Shown piece after piece: positions 1-8,611 of a DNA stretch of 64,000 bases; the stretch's first letter is position 1, and the number at the start of each line of letters is the position of its first letter. This DNA comes from Luteimonas sp. (GTDB taxonomy: Bacteria; Pseudomonadota; Gammaproteobacteria; Xanthomonadales; Xanthomonadaceae): assembly GCA_024707405.1 (NCBI GenBank), contig JANPZU010000005.1, positions 248,001 through 312,000 of the forward strand, given 5' to 3'. The position numbers and the translations under genes were made by a program. The notes below the pieces were generated by a model. That model had not been told where the DNA came from, did no database searches, and saw only the letters and a list, made by a program, of their open reading frames with translations.

Positions 1-978
1 TTCATCGCGTCCGAGGGCGTTGCGCCCGGCGACGCCGAGGTGCCGTACACGATCTACGTGATGGAGGATGCCGGCATCGTCCCCGAGCAGGTGCGCGTGT
101 TCCGCGCCGCGCTGTGGGGTTACCTCGGCATTTCCGGCGCCATCCTGCTGCTGCTGCAGATGCTGGTGTTGCGCTGGGGCCTGTGGCCGCTGCGCCACGT
201 GGTGACCGAACTCACGCGCGTGCAGCGCGGACAGGCCAACCGCATGGGCGGATCGCATCCCCGCGAACTGCTGCCGTTGACCGAGAGCATCAACGCGCTG
301 ATCGAGAGCGAGCGCGAGAACCTCGAGCACCAGCGCAACACCATGGCCGACCTGGCCCACAGCCTGAAGACGCCGTTGGCGGTGTTGCGCGCGCGGCTGG
401 ATTCGGATGCAGGCGAATCCGAATTGCGACAGGACGTGGCGACGCAATTGCAGCGCATGGCGGATCTGGTGAACTACCAGCTCGGGCGCGCGGCATCGAG
501 CGGGCACAAGCTGTTCGCAGCGCCGGTCGAGATCGAACCCTATGCCGAGCAGATCGTGCAGGGGCTGGAGAAGATCTACGCGCGCAAGGGCGTGATCTGC
601 GAGTTCGAGATCGATCCGCAGGCGCGTTTCCACGGCGAGCCCGGCGACTTGCAGGAACTGCTCGGCAACCTGCTGGAGAACGCGTTCAAGTGGGCCGGCT
701 CGCGCGTGCTGTTGACCGCGAAGCCCGGCGATACCGAGCCCAATCGCCGTCCCGGCCTGGTGCTGGTGGTCGAGGACGATGGCCCCGGCATCCCGGACGA
801 GCGCATCCCGCTGGTGCTGCAGCGTGGCGTGCGTGGCGACGAGCGCGTGCACGGCCACGGTATCGGCCTGTCCATCGTGCAGGACATCGTGCGCAGTTAC
901 CGCGGTGTGCTTGAAGTGGGCCGTTCGCCGGAATTGGGCGGAGCCTGCTTCAGCGTCAAGTTGCCGCCGGGGCTGTAG
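1..978 (+). CDS. PhoQ-like sensor histidine kinase, C-terminal part (5' end outside window)
   Basis: The reading frame is open from base 1, so the N-terminus lies upstream. What remains is the end of a periplasmic region, one membrane helix (about residues 36-58 of the visible part), a HAMP-like linker, the dimerisation/phosphoacceptor helix with DLAHSLKTPL (His at about visible residue 120), and an HATPase_c domain with the N box (NLLENAFKWA) and G boxes (DDGPGIP, GHGIGLSIV). The HSLKTPL form of the H box is typical of PhoQ, the Mg2+/cationic-peptide/low-pH sensor that phosphorylates PhoP. A phoP gene would be expected just upstream but cannot be seen. The kinase family is certain; the PhoQ assignment rests on the H-box wording and domain order. 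Confidence 0.85.
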   Translation, partial: FIASEGVAPGDAEVPYTIYVMEDAGIVPEQVRVFRAALWGYLGISGAILLLLQMLVLRWGLWPLRHVVTELTRVQRGQANRMGGSHPRELLPLTESINALIESERENLEHQRNTMADLAHSLKTPLAVLRARLDSDAGESELRQDVATQLQRMADLVNYQLGRAASSGHKLFAAPVEIEPYAEQIVQGLEKIYARKGVICEFEIDPQARFHGEPGDLQELLGNLLENAFKWAGSRVLLTAKPGDTEPNRRPGLVLVVEDDGPGIPDERIPLVLQRGVRGDERVHGHGIGLSIVQDIVRSYRGVLEVGRSPELGGACFSVKLPPGL

Positions 979-1004
979 GGCGGGCCCTGGCCCGCCATTG
1001 CGGT

Positions 1005-1757
1005 CTATGCCAACGGCGAACGTCCGTAGAAGCGTTCGAGGTGCATGGCCACCGTCGGCAAGGTGTCGCGCAGGATCGCCGGATCGCTGAAGTGGTATTC
1101 GCTGCACACGGCGAAGAACTCTTCGGGGGATTCGGCCGCATAGGGATCGATGGGCGGGTCGCGTCCTGCTTCGACGTCCTCGACGAAGCGATCGAACGCC
1201 TGCTGGAAGTCGAGTGCCCACTCGCGCTGCCAGTCGCGGGGCAGCGCGGGCGTGCCGTCGAGCAGGCCGTCGAGCGCATCGAGCTTGTGCGCCATCTCGT
1301 GCACGGCGACGCAGAAACCGGCATCGGGTTCCGCGATGTCGGCCTCGATGTCGGCCCAGGAAAGGATCAGCGGGCCGTGTTCCCACGACTCGCCGGCCAG
1401 TTCGTCTTCCCACTCGTGCAGCACGCCGGCGGCATCGACATGGCTGCGATGGGCGCGGAACGCTTCTGGATAGACGATCACCTGCGACCAGCCGTGCAGT
1501 CCCTCTTCGCCGAATTCCAGCAGCGGCAGGCAGCACAGGGCCGCCAGCGTGATGCGTTGCGTGTCGTCGAGCGCGAGGCCGTCGACCGGCGTGATCGCCT
1601 TGTCGCGCAGGAAACGCAGGGTCAGCGCCTGCAGGCGCGCATCACGTCCGGGATCGAGCCTGGCGAGCCAGCGCACGCGGGCGCGTACGTCGTTCCACGA
1701 CCTGGCATCGAGGGAATCGGGGGCGGTACGGAAGAGCCGGCGGAACAGACCTTGCAC
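1005..1757 (-). CDS. mtfA: MtfA-family zinc peptidase (M90)
   Basis: 250 residues, the usual length for MtfA (YeeI). In E. coli MtfA binds and inactivates the glucose-phosphotransferase repressor Mlc and has zinc-dependent aminopeptidase activity. The zinc site is visible as HEMAHKLD near residue 150, with a downstream acidic cluster (ESPEEFFA) that would supply the third ligand. The upstream PxLEFGEEGLHGW stretch also fits the family. The start is GTG at 1757. It converges on the sensor-kinase gene with 26 bp between them. Whether this organism has an Mlc partner is unknown; the family call is firm, the regulatory role is transferred from E. coli. Confidence 0.88.
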   Translation of the reverse strand: MQGLFRRLFRTAPDSLDARSWNDVRARVRWLARLDPGRDARLQALTLRFLRDKAITPVDGLALDDTQRITLAALCCLPLLEFGEEGLHGWSQVIVYPEAFRAHRSHVDAAGVLHEWEDELAGESWEHGPLILSWADIEADIAEPDAGFCVAVHEMAHKLDALDGLLDGTPALPRDWQREWALDFQQAFDRFVEDVEAGRDPPIDPYAAESPEEFFAVCSEYHFSDPAILRDTLPTVAMHLERFYGRSPLA

Positions 1758-1775
1758 GCGATGCGGCGGGATCCG

Positions 1776-2036
1776 TCAGCGGAACATGCCGGGCAGGAAG
1801 CTGTGCCAGCGCGGAGGACGGGCGGCAGATTCCGTTTCGGCCGCACGCCGCGCCGCGGGACGCGCCTTGCTGGCGGGCTGGCCGGTGCGCTTGTCGACGC
1901 CGCGAGCGTCGGCCTCGGCCTCGTCGTCCTGCACCACGGCGGCCTCGTCGTCGCCACTGGTGGCCGGAACTTCCCTGGCCAGTGCCGGCAGGCTGAATCC
2001 GATCAACAGCAGGCAGAGCAGGAATTTCGTTGGCAT
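1776..2036 (-). CDS. Small secreted protein of unknown function (86 aa)
   Basis: 86-residue ORF starting with a clear signal peptide (MPTKFLLCLLLIGFSLPALA, predicted cut after Ala20). The mature part is acidic first (DDEAAVVQDDEAEADA) and then basic and Ala/Arg/Pro-rich, ending RWHSFLPGMFR. No domain is recognised. It lies just upstream of mtfA on the same strand (18 bp apart) and is divergent from birA. The charge-segregated composition suggests a disordered periplasmic or exported peptide; this is inference. Translation is plausible from the signal peptide and the clean start, but no homologue is recognised here. Confidence 0.6.
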   Translation of the reverse strand: MPTKFLLCLLLIGFSLPALAREVPATSGDDEAAVVQDDEAEADARGVDKRTGQPASKARPAARRAAETESAARPPRWHSFLPGMFR

Positions 2037-2240
2037 GGCGACGATCCTGTGGCCGTTGGTGCCGGGGAAGTCCAGCACCGCACTATACCTTGGATGCCGC
2101 GGGGCTGCAGGTGGTTGCAGACGCTCGTCGCCAGGGCGGTATCGGCATGCGCCGGGACGTGCAGCCGTTCCATCGGTGCGGAGAATCGTGGCTGTGCAGG
2201 GGGATAATGGCGGCCAATCCACGGCTGCCGGCTGCCCTGC

Positions 2241-3239
2241 GTGTCCCGGAACCCCGAACGCGACCTGCTGCAACGACTCCTGTCCGGCCCGGTCTCCGGC
2301 GATGCCCTTGCACAGGCTTCCGGGCAGACCCGGGCGGCGGTGTGGAAGCGGATCGAGGCGCTGCGCGAGGCCGGCGTGGCCATCGAGGCACGCCCCGGGC
2401 GCGGCTACGCATTGGCCCAGCCGCTCGACCTGCTGGATGCGGAGTCCATCTTCGATGCCATGGCACCAATGGCCAAGGCGGGCCTGTCCTCGCTCGACGT
2501 GCGCTGGTCGGTGGCGTCCACCAACACGGAACTGCTGCGGACGGCTACCACCGCCGGCGCTTCGGTGCTGCTGGCCGAACGACAGACCGCCGGGCGCGGG
2601 CGCCGGGGACGGGCCTGGTCGTCGCCCTTGGCCGCCAACCTCTACCTGTCGGCTGCACGCACGTTCGATGGTGGCCTGGCGCGGCTCGGTGGCCTGAGCC
2701 TGGTGGCGGGGGTTGCGGTGGCCGAAGCCCTGCAAGCCATCGGCGTGGCCGGCGTCGCGCTGAAATGGCCGAACGACATCGTGGTTGCCGACGGTGCCGG
2801 CCTGCGCAAGCTGGGCGGCATCCTGGTCGAAGGCGGTGGCGAGCATGGCGGGCCGGTACGCGCCGTGGTCGGCATCGGCCTCAACGTGCGGATGCCGGAC
2901 AGCGCTGCAAATTCGATCGACCAGCCGTGGAGCGATCTTGCCAGCGTGGTCGGAACCTCGTTGCCGTCGCGCAACGTGGTGGCCGCGGCGTTGGTGTCGT
3001 CGCTGCTGCCTGCGCTGCAGCGTTTCGACGAAGGCGGACTCGATGCCTTCGTCGATCGCTTCGCTTCCTTCGACGTCCTGCATGGTCGCGAGGTGGTCGT
3101 GCACGCGCACGATGGTGCGCACGTCGGCATTGCACTCGGGATTGCCGGCGACGGCGCGCTGCGCGTGCGCTTCGAAGACGGCGAGAGCAACGTGCATGCA
3201 GGCGAGGTGAGCGTGAGGAGCGCTGGCACGCATGGCTGA
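2241..3239 (+). CDS. birA: BirA: biotin--[acetyl-CoA-carboxylase] ligase and biotin operon repressor
   Basis: 332 residues with GTG start (MSRNPERDLL). The N-terminal winged helix-turn-helix (about residues 5-60) indicates the bifunctional, DNA-binding class of BirA rather than a ligase only. The biotinyl-5'-AMP binding loop is GRGRRGR at 118-124 and the catalytic KWPNDI motif is at 175-180, followed by the C-terminal SH3-like domain. It adenylates biotin and transfers it to the carboxyl-carrier subunit of acetyl-CoA carboxylase. The stop overlaps the ATG of coaX by 8 bp, so the two cofactor genes are translationally coupled. Confidence 0.95.
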   Translation: MSRNPERDLLQRLLSGPVSGDALAQASGQTRAAVWKRIEALREAGVAIEARPGRGYALAQPLDLLDAESIFDAMAPMAKAGLSSLDVRWSVASTNTELLRTATTAGASVLLAERQTAGRGRRGRAWSSPLAANLYLSAARTFDGGLARLGGLSLVAGVAVAEALQAIGVAGVALKWPNDIVVADGAGLRKLGGILVEGGGEHGGPVRAVVGIGLNVRMPDSAANSIDQPWSDLASVVGTSLPSRNVVAAALVSSLLPALQRFDEGGLDAFVDRFASFDVLHGREVVVHAHDGAHVGIALGIAGDGALRVRFEDGESNVHAGEVSVRSAGTHG

Positions 3240-3969
3240 CTGGCTGTTCGATCTTGGCAACTCGCGGCTCAAGTTCGCGCCGATGCACGATGACGGCAAC
3301 GTGGGTGATGTCTTCGCGGTCGCGCACGACGGCGAGCGTTTCGCGTCATTGGCGCTCGAAGCATTGCCGGCATCGATTACGCATGCCCATGTCGCGAGCG
3401 TGGCAGCCGCGCCACTGCGCGAGTCCTTGTTGGCTACGCTGCATGCGCGCGGCGCTGCGGTGGCGTTGGCCGCAACCGAACGTCGCTGCGCGGGCGTGGA
3501 GGTCGCCTATGAGGAACCCGGCCAGCTCGGCGTGGATCGTTTCCTCGCCTTGCTTGCGGCGCATGCGCGTGGCGGCGACCGGCTCGTCGTCGGTGTCGGC
3601 ACGGCATTGACCATCGACCTGGTCGACCGCGATGGCAGCCACCACGGCGGTCGCATCGCGCCGTCGCCGACGCTGATGCGCGAGACCCTGCATGCGCGTG
3701 CGTCGCAGTTGCCATCCACGGGTGGCGACTATCGGGAGTTCGCCGGCGACACCGCCGATGCACTGGCCTCCGGATGCATCGGCGCGGCGTTGGCCCTGGT
3801 CGAGCGCAGCCTGCGCGAAGCCGGACGCCGGCTTGGGCATCCGGCGGGATTGCTGCTGCATGGCGGTGGCGCAGGCGAACTGGCGCCGCATTTTCCCCAT
3901 GCCGTGCAAGCACCTGGATTGGTGCTGGAAGGGCTTGCATGCTGGGCGCGCGAACGGCGCGACCGCTAG
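3232..3969 (+). CDS. coaX: CoaX: type III pantothenate kinase
   Basis: 245 residues. Catalyses ATP-dependent phosphorylation of pantothenate, the first step of coenzyme A synthesis. The ASKHA-fold phosphate motif DLGNSRLK is at residues 7-14, the substrate motif around GQLGVDRFLAL and the second phosphate motif GVGTALTIDLVD are present, which is diagnostic for the type III (CoaX) enzyme that is insensitive to CoA feedback and often needs K+. The start overlaps birA, and the birA-coaX pair is common in proteobacteria. Confidence 0.95.
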   Translation: MADWLFDLGNSRLKFAPMHDDGNVGDVFAVAHDGERFASLALEALPASITHAHVASVAAAPLRESLLATLHARGAAVALAATERRCAGVEVAYEEPGQLGVDRFLALLAAHARGGDRLVVGVGTALTIDLVDRDGSHHGGRIAPSPTLMRETLHARASQLPSTGGDYREFAGDTADALASGCIGAALALVERSLREAGRRLGHPAGLLLHGGGAGELAPHFPHAVQAPGLVLEGLACWARERRDR

Positions 3970-3972
3970 AAT
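3967..3972 (+). promoter_or_regulatory. -10 box of a probable leaderless promoter for the SPOR-like gene
   Basis: TAGAAT ends 6 bp before the ATG at 3979, which puts transcription start at or within a base of the start codon. No Shine-Dalgarno sequence lies between. The -35 region has no good match. The same spacing is seen upstream of kynA, the SDR gene, the dnaJ-like gene and the ORF stub at 63604. Confidence 0.5.
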
Positions 3973-3978
3973 CCGCGC

Positions 3979-4374
3979 ATGTTCGCAAGGGCGATGGTTT
4001 TCCTGCTGGTCGTTTTGAACCTCGGCGCCGCACTGTGGTGGGCGACGCGCGATGACGTGCCTGGCGAACAGCCACGGGACGAGGAACGGGTCGGCGTGGC
4101 ACGCCTGCAACTGGTAAGCGAGGCGCCGATGGTCGAACGCTGCTTCGCGCTGGGCCCGTTCGCCGATGCCGAAGCGGCAGGCGTGGCCCGTGCTGCCTTG
4201 CCGGCATCGATCCTCCGGGCGCAGACCAGGCAATCGCAGCCCGTGGATGGCGAGCCCGCGGATGCCTTGCACTGGCTGGACGTGGCCATAGCGGGCACTG
4301 CGGACGAACAGGCGATCCGGGATGCCCTCGGCGCGGAGCGAATCGATCCCGCTCCTTGCGCCGGCACGCGCTAG
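3979..4374 (+). CDS. Membrane-anchored SPOR-like protein
   Basis: 131 residues. One N-terminal membrane segment (residues 4-22, MVFLLVVLNLGAALWW) is followed by a short linker and a small domain containing ERCFALGPFADAEAA, the hallmark start of a SPOR fold, which binds denuded peptidoglycan glycan strands at the division septum. The domain is short and partly divergent, and the usual second half is replaced by ADALHWLDVAIAGTADE. It follows coaX with 9 bp between stop and start and is the last gene before tRNA-Thr. A role in cell envelope or division is inferred from the fold only. Confidence 0.7.
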   Translation: MFARAMVFLLVVLNLGAALWWATRDDVPGEQPRDEERVGVARLQLVSEAPMVERCFALGPFADAEAAGVARAALPASILRAQTRQSQPVDGEPADALHWLDVAIAGTADEQAIRDALGAERIDPAPCAGTR

Positions 4375-4441
4375 CCATGTCGCGGCGATGCGCGCGGCGC
4401 GGGGTAGAATGCGCGTCCGGTCCCCACGTCCGGGCAGTCAT

Positions 4442-4517
4442 GCCGGCATAGCTCAGTTGGTAGAGCAACCGCCTTGTAAGCGGTAGGTCGTCCGTTCGAA
4501 TCGGACTGTCGGCACCA
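4442..4517 (+). tRNA. tRNA-Thr (anticodon TGT)
   Basis: 76 nt including encoded CCA. Acceptor stem GCCGGCA pairs with TGTCGGC (one G-U), the D arm is AGCTCAGTTGGTAGAGC, the anticodon arm is CCGCC-TTGTAAG-CGG with TGT at its centre, and the T arm GTCCGTTCGAATCGGAC is intact. A TAGAAT -10 box lies at 4405-4410, about 32 bp upstream. Confidence 0.95.
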
Positions 4518-4539
4518 CCCGCCATCGACAGGAGGCCGC

Positions 4540-5463
4540 ATGCCCCGGCAATACCCAGCGATCACCCTTTTCGGCGTTCCCACCGATGTCGGTGCCGGCA
4601 CGCGTGGCACATCGATGGGGCCGGAAGCATTGCGGGTTGCGGGACTGGGCGAAGCGCTGGTCGCCCGCGGCATCGACGTCATCGACCTGGGCAACCTCGA
4701 AGGCCCGCGCAATCCCTGGCAGGGGCCACGCGACGGCTACCGCCACCTCGACGAAGTGGTCGCCTGGAACCGCGCGGTGCTGGCCGCGTCGGCCGACGCG
4801 CTGCGCGCCGGCCGCATGCCGGTCATGCTCGGCGGCGATCATTCGCTTGCAATCGGTTCGATTGCGGCCGTCGCCGACCATTGCCGCGACACCGGCAAGT
4901 CGCTGCGCGTGCTGTGGCTCGATGCCCATGCCGACTTCAACACCAGCCAGGTCACGCCTTCGGGCAACGTGCACGGCATGCCGGTCGCCTGCCTCTGCGG
5001 CATCGGCCCAAAGGCGTTGACGCACCTCGGCGCGCATTCGCCCGCACTACAGCCCGCGCAGGTGCGGCAGGTCGGCATACGCTCGGTCGATCCGGAGGAA
5101 AAACGCCTGGTACGCGAGCACGGACTCGATATCTACGACATGCGCTACATCGACGAAGTCGGCATGCGCCGGGTCATGGAGGAAGCGTTGGCAGGCCTTG
5201 GCGAGGACACCCACCTGCATGTCAGTTTCGACGTCGACATGCTCGATCCCGGCATCGCCCCGGGCACCGGAACGCGCGTGCCGGGCGGGCTCAACTACCG
5301 CGAAGCGCAACTGGTGATGGAAATGATCGCCGACACCGGGCGCATGGGCTCGCTCGACCTGGTGGAAGTGAATCCGGCGCTGGACAAGCGCAATGCCACC
5401 GCTCGGCTGGCCGTGGACCTGGTCGAAAGCCTGTTCGGCAAGTCGACCCTGATGCGGGACTGA
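4540..5463 (+). CDS. rocF: Arginase (L-arginine to L-ornithine + urea)
   Basis: 307 residues of the ureohydrolase family. All binuclear Mn2+ ligands are visible: GGDHS with His101, DAHAD with Asp128/His130/Asp132, and SFDVDMLDP with Asp231/Asp233. The substrate loop SGNVHGMP distinguishes arginase from agmatinase. Length and N-terminal GVPTDVGAGTRG fit bacterial arginases. The gene stands alone 22 bp after tRNA-Thr. With the cyanophycin genes at 46-51.5 kb, arginase offers a route for arginine released from that polymer into ornithine, and with SpeD at 55.3 kb into polyamines; that link is inference. Confidence 0.93.
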   Translation: MPRQYPAITLFGVPTDVGAGTRGTSMGPEALRVAGLGEALVARGIDVIDLGNLEGPRNPWQGPRDGYRHLDEVVAWNRAVLAASADALRAGRMPVMLGGDHSLAIGSIAAVADHCRDTGKSLRVLWLDAHADFNTSQVTPSGNVHGMPVACLCGIGPKALTHLGAHSPALQPAQVRQVGIRSVDPEEKRLVREHGLDIYDMRYIDEVGMRRVMEEALAGLGEDTHLHVSFDVDMLDPGIAPGTGTRVPGGLNYREAQLVMEMIADTGRMGSLDLVEVNPALDKRNATARLAVDLVESLFGKSTLMRD

Positions 5464-5610
5464 GCCTGAAACTGAATGGGTGCCGACTAGTCAGGCACTC
5501 TGCGACACGGGATTGCAGCTTCCCCCACGCCGTTTTCACGCGCTGGCTGGCCTCATGGCTGTGACGGTTCGCAGGGGCTGCGGATCGACACGAAGCCACA
5601 GGAGATTGCC

Positions 5611-5745
5611 ATGAAGCGTTTGACTGCCTTGCTGTTGCTCGCCATGTTCTCGGTCGCCACGTTGACTGCCTGCAACACCGTCCAGGGTGTGGGCAAGGAC
5701 GTCCAGAAGGCGGGCGAGAAGGTCGAGGAAGCCGGCAACAAGTAA
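5611..5745 (+). CDS. ecnB: Entericidin-like small lipoprotein (44 aa)
   Basis: 44 residues: lipoprotein signal peptide with lipobox LTAC (Cys21), then NTVQGVGKDVQKAGEKVEEAGNK, the amphipathic tail typical of entericidin A/B (EcnAB family). In enteric bacteria EcnB is an osmotically induced cell-envelope lipoprotein of a toxin-antidote pair; no EcnA partner is seen here. A strong RBS (ACAGGAGA) sits 7-10 bp upstream of the ATG, and a factor-independent terminator follows. It is a monocistronic stress gene next to the CsbD gene. Confidence 0.85.
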   Translation: MKRLTALLLLAMFSVATLTACNTVQGVGKDVQKAGEKVEEAGNK

Positions 5746-5781
5746 CGGACATCGTCCTCCCGGATTCCACCAGGGGACGTG

Positions 5782-5816
5782 AGAGGGAAGGCCGGCGAAA
5801 GCCGGCTTTCTCTTTT
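5782..5816 (+). terminator. Rho-independent terminator after the entericidin gene
   Basis: Stem GCCGGC-GAAA-GCCGGC extended by AGAG/CTCT-type pairs, followed by TTTCTCTTTTT. It lies 37 bp after the stop codon at 5745. Confidence 0.75.
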
Positions 5817-6033
5817 TGCGCATCGGGCATTCGCGATGGGCGTGATGAAGGCGCGGTGAGCGCGCTCGTCCTGCGATGAACGACGACATTGCGCAAGTCA
5901 GGCAGATGAAGATGCGGATTACGTTTCCTTGATCGATGGCTCATGCGCCGGGTGCGAAGCTTCTCGTCGGCGTGGACATGGAACAAGGATCAGTCCACGC
6001 CGAATCCCCCGCATTCGAGCAAGGAGCTTCGTA

Positions 6034-6234
6034 ATGAACAAAGACATCATCTCCGGCAAGTGGAAGCAGTTGAAGGGCAAGGCACAGGCCCGTTGGGGAG
6101 ACCTGACCGACGACGTGTTCGACGTCGCCGAGGGCGACGGCCAGTACCTCGCCGGCAAGCTGCAGGAGCGTTACGGCTGGGAACGTGATCGCGCCGAGAA
6201 GGAAGTGAAGGAGTTCGAGCGCACGCTCAACTGA
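6034..6234 (+). CDS. CsbD-family stress-response protein
   Basis: 66 residues, the full length of the CsbD/YjbJ family ([18 protein letters not shown]..., ending with a charged helix ...[10 protein letters not shown]). These small hydrophilic proteins are among the most abundant general-stress proteins, but their molecular function is not known. The start is chosen at 6034 because AAGGAGC lies 6-12 bp upstream and the family begins with MNKD. The 288 bp before it hold the entericidin terminator and presumably its own promoter. Like the entericidin gene it is monocistronic. Confidence 0.9.
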   Translation: MNKDIISGKWKQLKGKAQARWGDLTDDVFDVAEGDGQYLAGKLQERYGWERDRAEKEVKEFERTLN

Positions 6235-6270
6235 TTCCATCGTGCTGCGTCGGCGGATCTTGTTGGATCC

Positions 6271-6306
6271 GCAAACAAGAACGGGCCGGCATTGCCGGCC
6301 CGTTTG
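6271..6306. terminator. Bidirectional terminator between csbD and the secreted-protein gene
   Basis: Stem AACGGGCCGGC-ATT-GCCGGCCCGTT with flanking GCAAAC/GTTTGC extending the pairing. It sits between convergent genes (stop at 6234 on plus, stop at 6328 on minus) and has T or A runs on both sides, so it can serve both. Confidence 0.7.
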
Positions 6307-6327
6307 CATGTGCGTGGCGTCGTGCGC

Positions 6328-7143
6328 TTACCAACGCTGGCGATAGTCGCGGGGCGGGTCGGCGACGAAGCCGCCCGGGAATGCCTGCGGCGAGCGGCGG
6401 GACGACCAGTGCGGCGACTGCCTCGGCAGGATGCCGCGGGATGCCAGTGCGTTCGGCGAGTCGTAGCGCAACTGCGTGATCTGGTTGGGCTGGGTGCTGG
6501 CGCGGACGAACTCGGTGCTGCGCGTCGGTGACCATTCGCGTTCGCCATGCTCGGTGCCGATGCGCTGGGCTTGCGACTCGTAGGCGTTCCCGGCTGCGGG
6601 TGAAACGGAGCGCGCGGACTTGGCCGCATCGCTGTTGCCGCGCGCAATCGGCGGTGCAGGCATCGGCATCGGACGGACATGGGCACGTTCGCGGAACACG
6701 GCCACGCCAATCGTGCCGATGTTGTCCGGGCGTCCGGTGCGTGCGGCATAGCTGTCGGGCAGCGAGGTGAACACGAACTGCGCGACATCGTTGTACGACT
6801 TGCGCCAGCCGGTGATCTCGGTGCTCTGCCAGGGTTCGAGCACGTAGCCGGCCTGCGACGGATGCGCGGTCTGGCCGGTGACGGCGTTGACGCCATCGAC
6901 CGACAGCACCACCAGCACGCGTTCGCCGGTAGTGTTGGTCAGGCGCACGCCATAGCGGTGGCCGGGCATGCCGGCGATCCAGCCTTCGCGGCGATGGTTG
7001 TACTCGGGCAGCCACTGGCCGGTGTCGCGATCCACCACGTCCATGCGCACGAGCTGCGCGGATGCGACGGGACTGGCGATGGCCGCGGCCGTTGCGGCCA
7101 GGGCGGCGAACAGGATGGCGATGGGGCGGATGGTGTGGGACAT
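6328..7143 (-). CDS. Secreted protein of unknown function (271 aa)
   Basis: 271 residues. Signal peptide (residues 1-29, ending SPVASA) and a conserved-looking beta-rich domain, about residues 33-155, containing YNHRREGWIAGMPGHRYGV, LVVLSVDGVNAVTG and TGWRKSYNDVAQFVF. The remaining 110 residues are Ser/Arg/Pro-rich and low-complexity, probably disordered. I do not recognise the family. The first domain has the feel of a ligand- or surface-binding beta sandwich. It is monocistronic, divergent from trpS with 136 bp between. Location in periplasm or outside the cell is inferred from the signal peptide. Confidence 0.75.
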   Translation of the reverse strand: MSHTIRPIAILFAALAATAAAIASPVASAQLVRMDVVDRDTGQWLPEYNHRREGWIAGMPGHRYGVRLTNTTGERVLVVLSVDGVNAVTGQTAHPSQAGYVLEPWQSTEITGWRKSYNDVAQFVFTSLPDSYAARTGRPDNIGTIGVAVFRERAHVRPMPMPAPPIARGNSDAAKSARSVSPAAGNAYESQAQRIGTEHGEREWSPTRSTEFVRASTQPNQITQLRYDSPNALASRGILPRQSPHWSSRRSPQAFPGGFVADPPRDYRQRW

Positions 7144-7279
7144 GGCGCGTGCCTCCTTGTGGCTCGCTGATGGTTCGATCCCATGAACGCACCGGGGCAG
7201 GGGGCGGGGTTACCGCGGGCCGGGCGATGGCCGCCAGCGGTTAAACTGCCGTTCCGTTTCCGGCGCTCGCCAACACCGC

Positions 7280-8611
7280 ATGTCGCAACGTCCCGTCCGC
7301 ATCCTGACCGGCATCACCACCTCCGGCACGCCGCACCTGGGCAACTACGTCGGCGCGATCCGTCCCGCCATCGCGGCCAGTCGCGCGCCGAATACCGACA
7401 GCTTCTTCTTCCTCGCCGACCTGCACAGCCTGATCAAGGCGCAGGATCCGGGGCGCACGCAGCGCTCGACGCTGGAGATCGCGGCGACGTGGCTGGCGGC
7501 GGGGCTCGACCCGGCGAAGGTGTGGTTCTACCGCCAGAGCGACATCCCCGAGATCACCGAGCTGACGTGGTTCCTGACCTGCGTCGCCGGCAAGGGCATC
7601 CTCAACCGCGCGCATGCCTACAAGGCCGCGGTGGACAAGAATCGCGCCGACGGCGAGGACGACGATGCCGGCGTCACCGCGGGGCTTTTCATGTACCCGG
7701 TGCTGATGGCCGCCGACATTTTGATCTTCAACGCCGACAAGGTGCCGGTGGGCCGAGACCAGGTGCAGCACATCGAGATGGCGCGCGACTTCGGCCAGCG
7801 CTTCAACCATGTCTATGGCGACTACTTCACCCTGCCCGAGGCGGTGGTGGACGACAACGTGGCCACGCTGCCCGGCCTCGACGGTCGCAAGATGAGCAAG
7901 AGCTACGGCAACACCATTCCGTTGTTCGTGCCGCCGGCCGAATTGAAGAAGCTGGTGTTTTCCATCGTCACCGACTCGCGCGCACCGGGCGAGGCGAAAG
8001 ATACCGAAGGCTCGGCCCTGTTCCAGCTGTACCAGGCATTCGCGTCGAACGAGGAAACCACCGCGTTCGCGCAAGCTTTTGCCGATGGCATCGGCTGGGG
8101 CGATGCCAAGCAGCGATTGTTCGACCTCGTCGATCGCGAGATCGCGCCGCTGCGCGAGCGCTACCTCGACCTGGTGTCGCGTCCGAGCGACATCGAGGAC
8201 ACCTTGCGTGATGGTGCACGCCGGTTGCGCGAGGAATATGCGACGCCGTTGTTGGCGCAACTGCGCGAGGCGGTAGGCCTGCGGGATCTGTCGAAAGTGC
8301 AGTTGGGCGCGATGGAAGTGGAATCGTCCGTCGACAAGCCGACGCTGGCAACGTTCAAGCAGTACCGCGAAGCCGACGGCAAGTTCTATTTCAAGTTAGT
8401 CGAAGGCGAGCGTGTGCTGCTGCAAAGCCGGGCTTTTGATGCGCCGCGTGATGCAGGCCAGGCCATCGCGGCCTTGAAGCGTGGCGAGCTTGCGGTTGCT
8501 GATGCGCCGGCGACGCTGGGTGATGGCGTGATCGAGGCCGACGTGCGCGCTGCGATCGAGGCGCTGGCCGCCGCCGATGCAGAGAAGGCTGCGGCCAAGG
8601 CACAGGCATGA
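7280..8611 (+). CDS. trpS: Tryptophan--tRNA ligase
   Basis: 443 residues; class I synthetase that charges tRNA-Trp. The HIGH-equivalent is GTPHLGN (residues 16-22) and the KMSKS loop is KMSKS at 204-208. It is about 100 residues longer than the E. coli enzyme: after the catalytic and helical domains there is a C-terminal extension (about 350-443, KFYFKLVEGERVLLQSRAFD...) of the kind found in Pseudomonas and Xanthomonas TrpS. A TAAACT -10 candidate is at 7242-7247. The stop overlaps the next gene (ATGA). Confidence 0.96.
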   Translation: MSQRPVRILTGITTSGTPHLGNYVGAIRPAIAASRAPNTDSFFFLADLHSLIKAQDPGRTQRSTLEIAATWLAAGLDPAKVWFYRQSDIPEITELTWFLTCVAGKGILNRAHAYKAAVDKNRADGEDDDAGVTAGLFMYPVLMAADILIFNADKVPVGRDQVQHIEMARDFGQRFNHVYGDYFTLPEAVVDDNVATLPGLDGRKMSKSYGNTIPLFVPPAELKKLVFSIVTDSRAPGEAKDTEGSALFQLYQAFASNEETTAFAQAFADGIGWGDAKQRLFDLVDREIAPLRERYLDLVSRPSDIEDTLRDGARRLREEYATPLLAQLREAVGLRDLSKVQLGAMEVESSVDKPTLATFKQYREADGKFYFKLVEGERVLLQSRAFDAPRDAGQAIAALKRGELAVADAPATLGDGVIEADVRAAIEALAAADAEKAAAKAQA

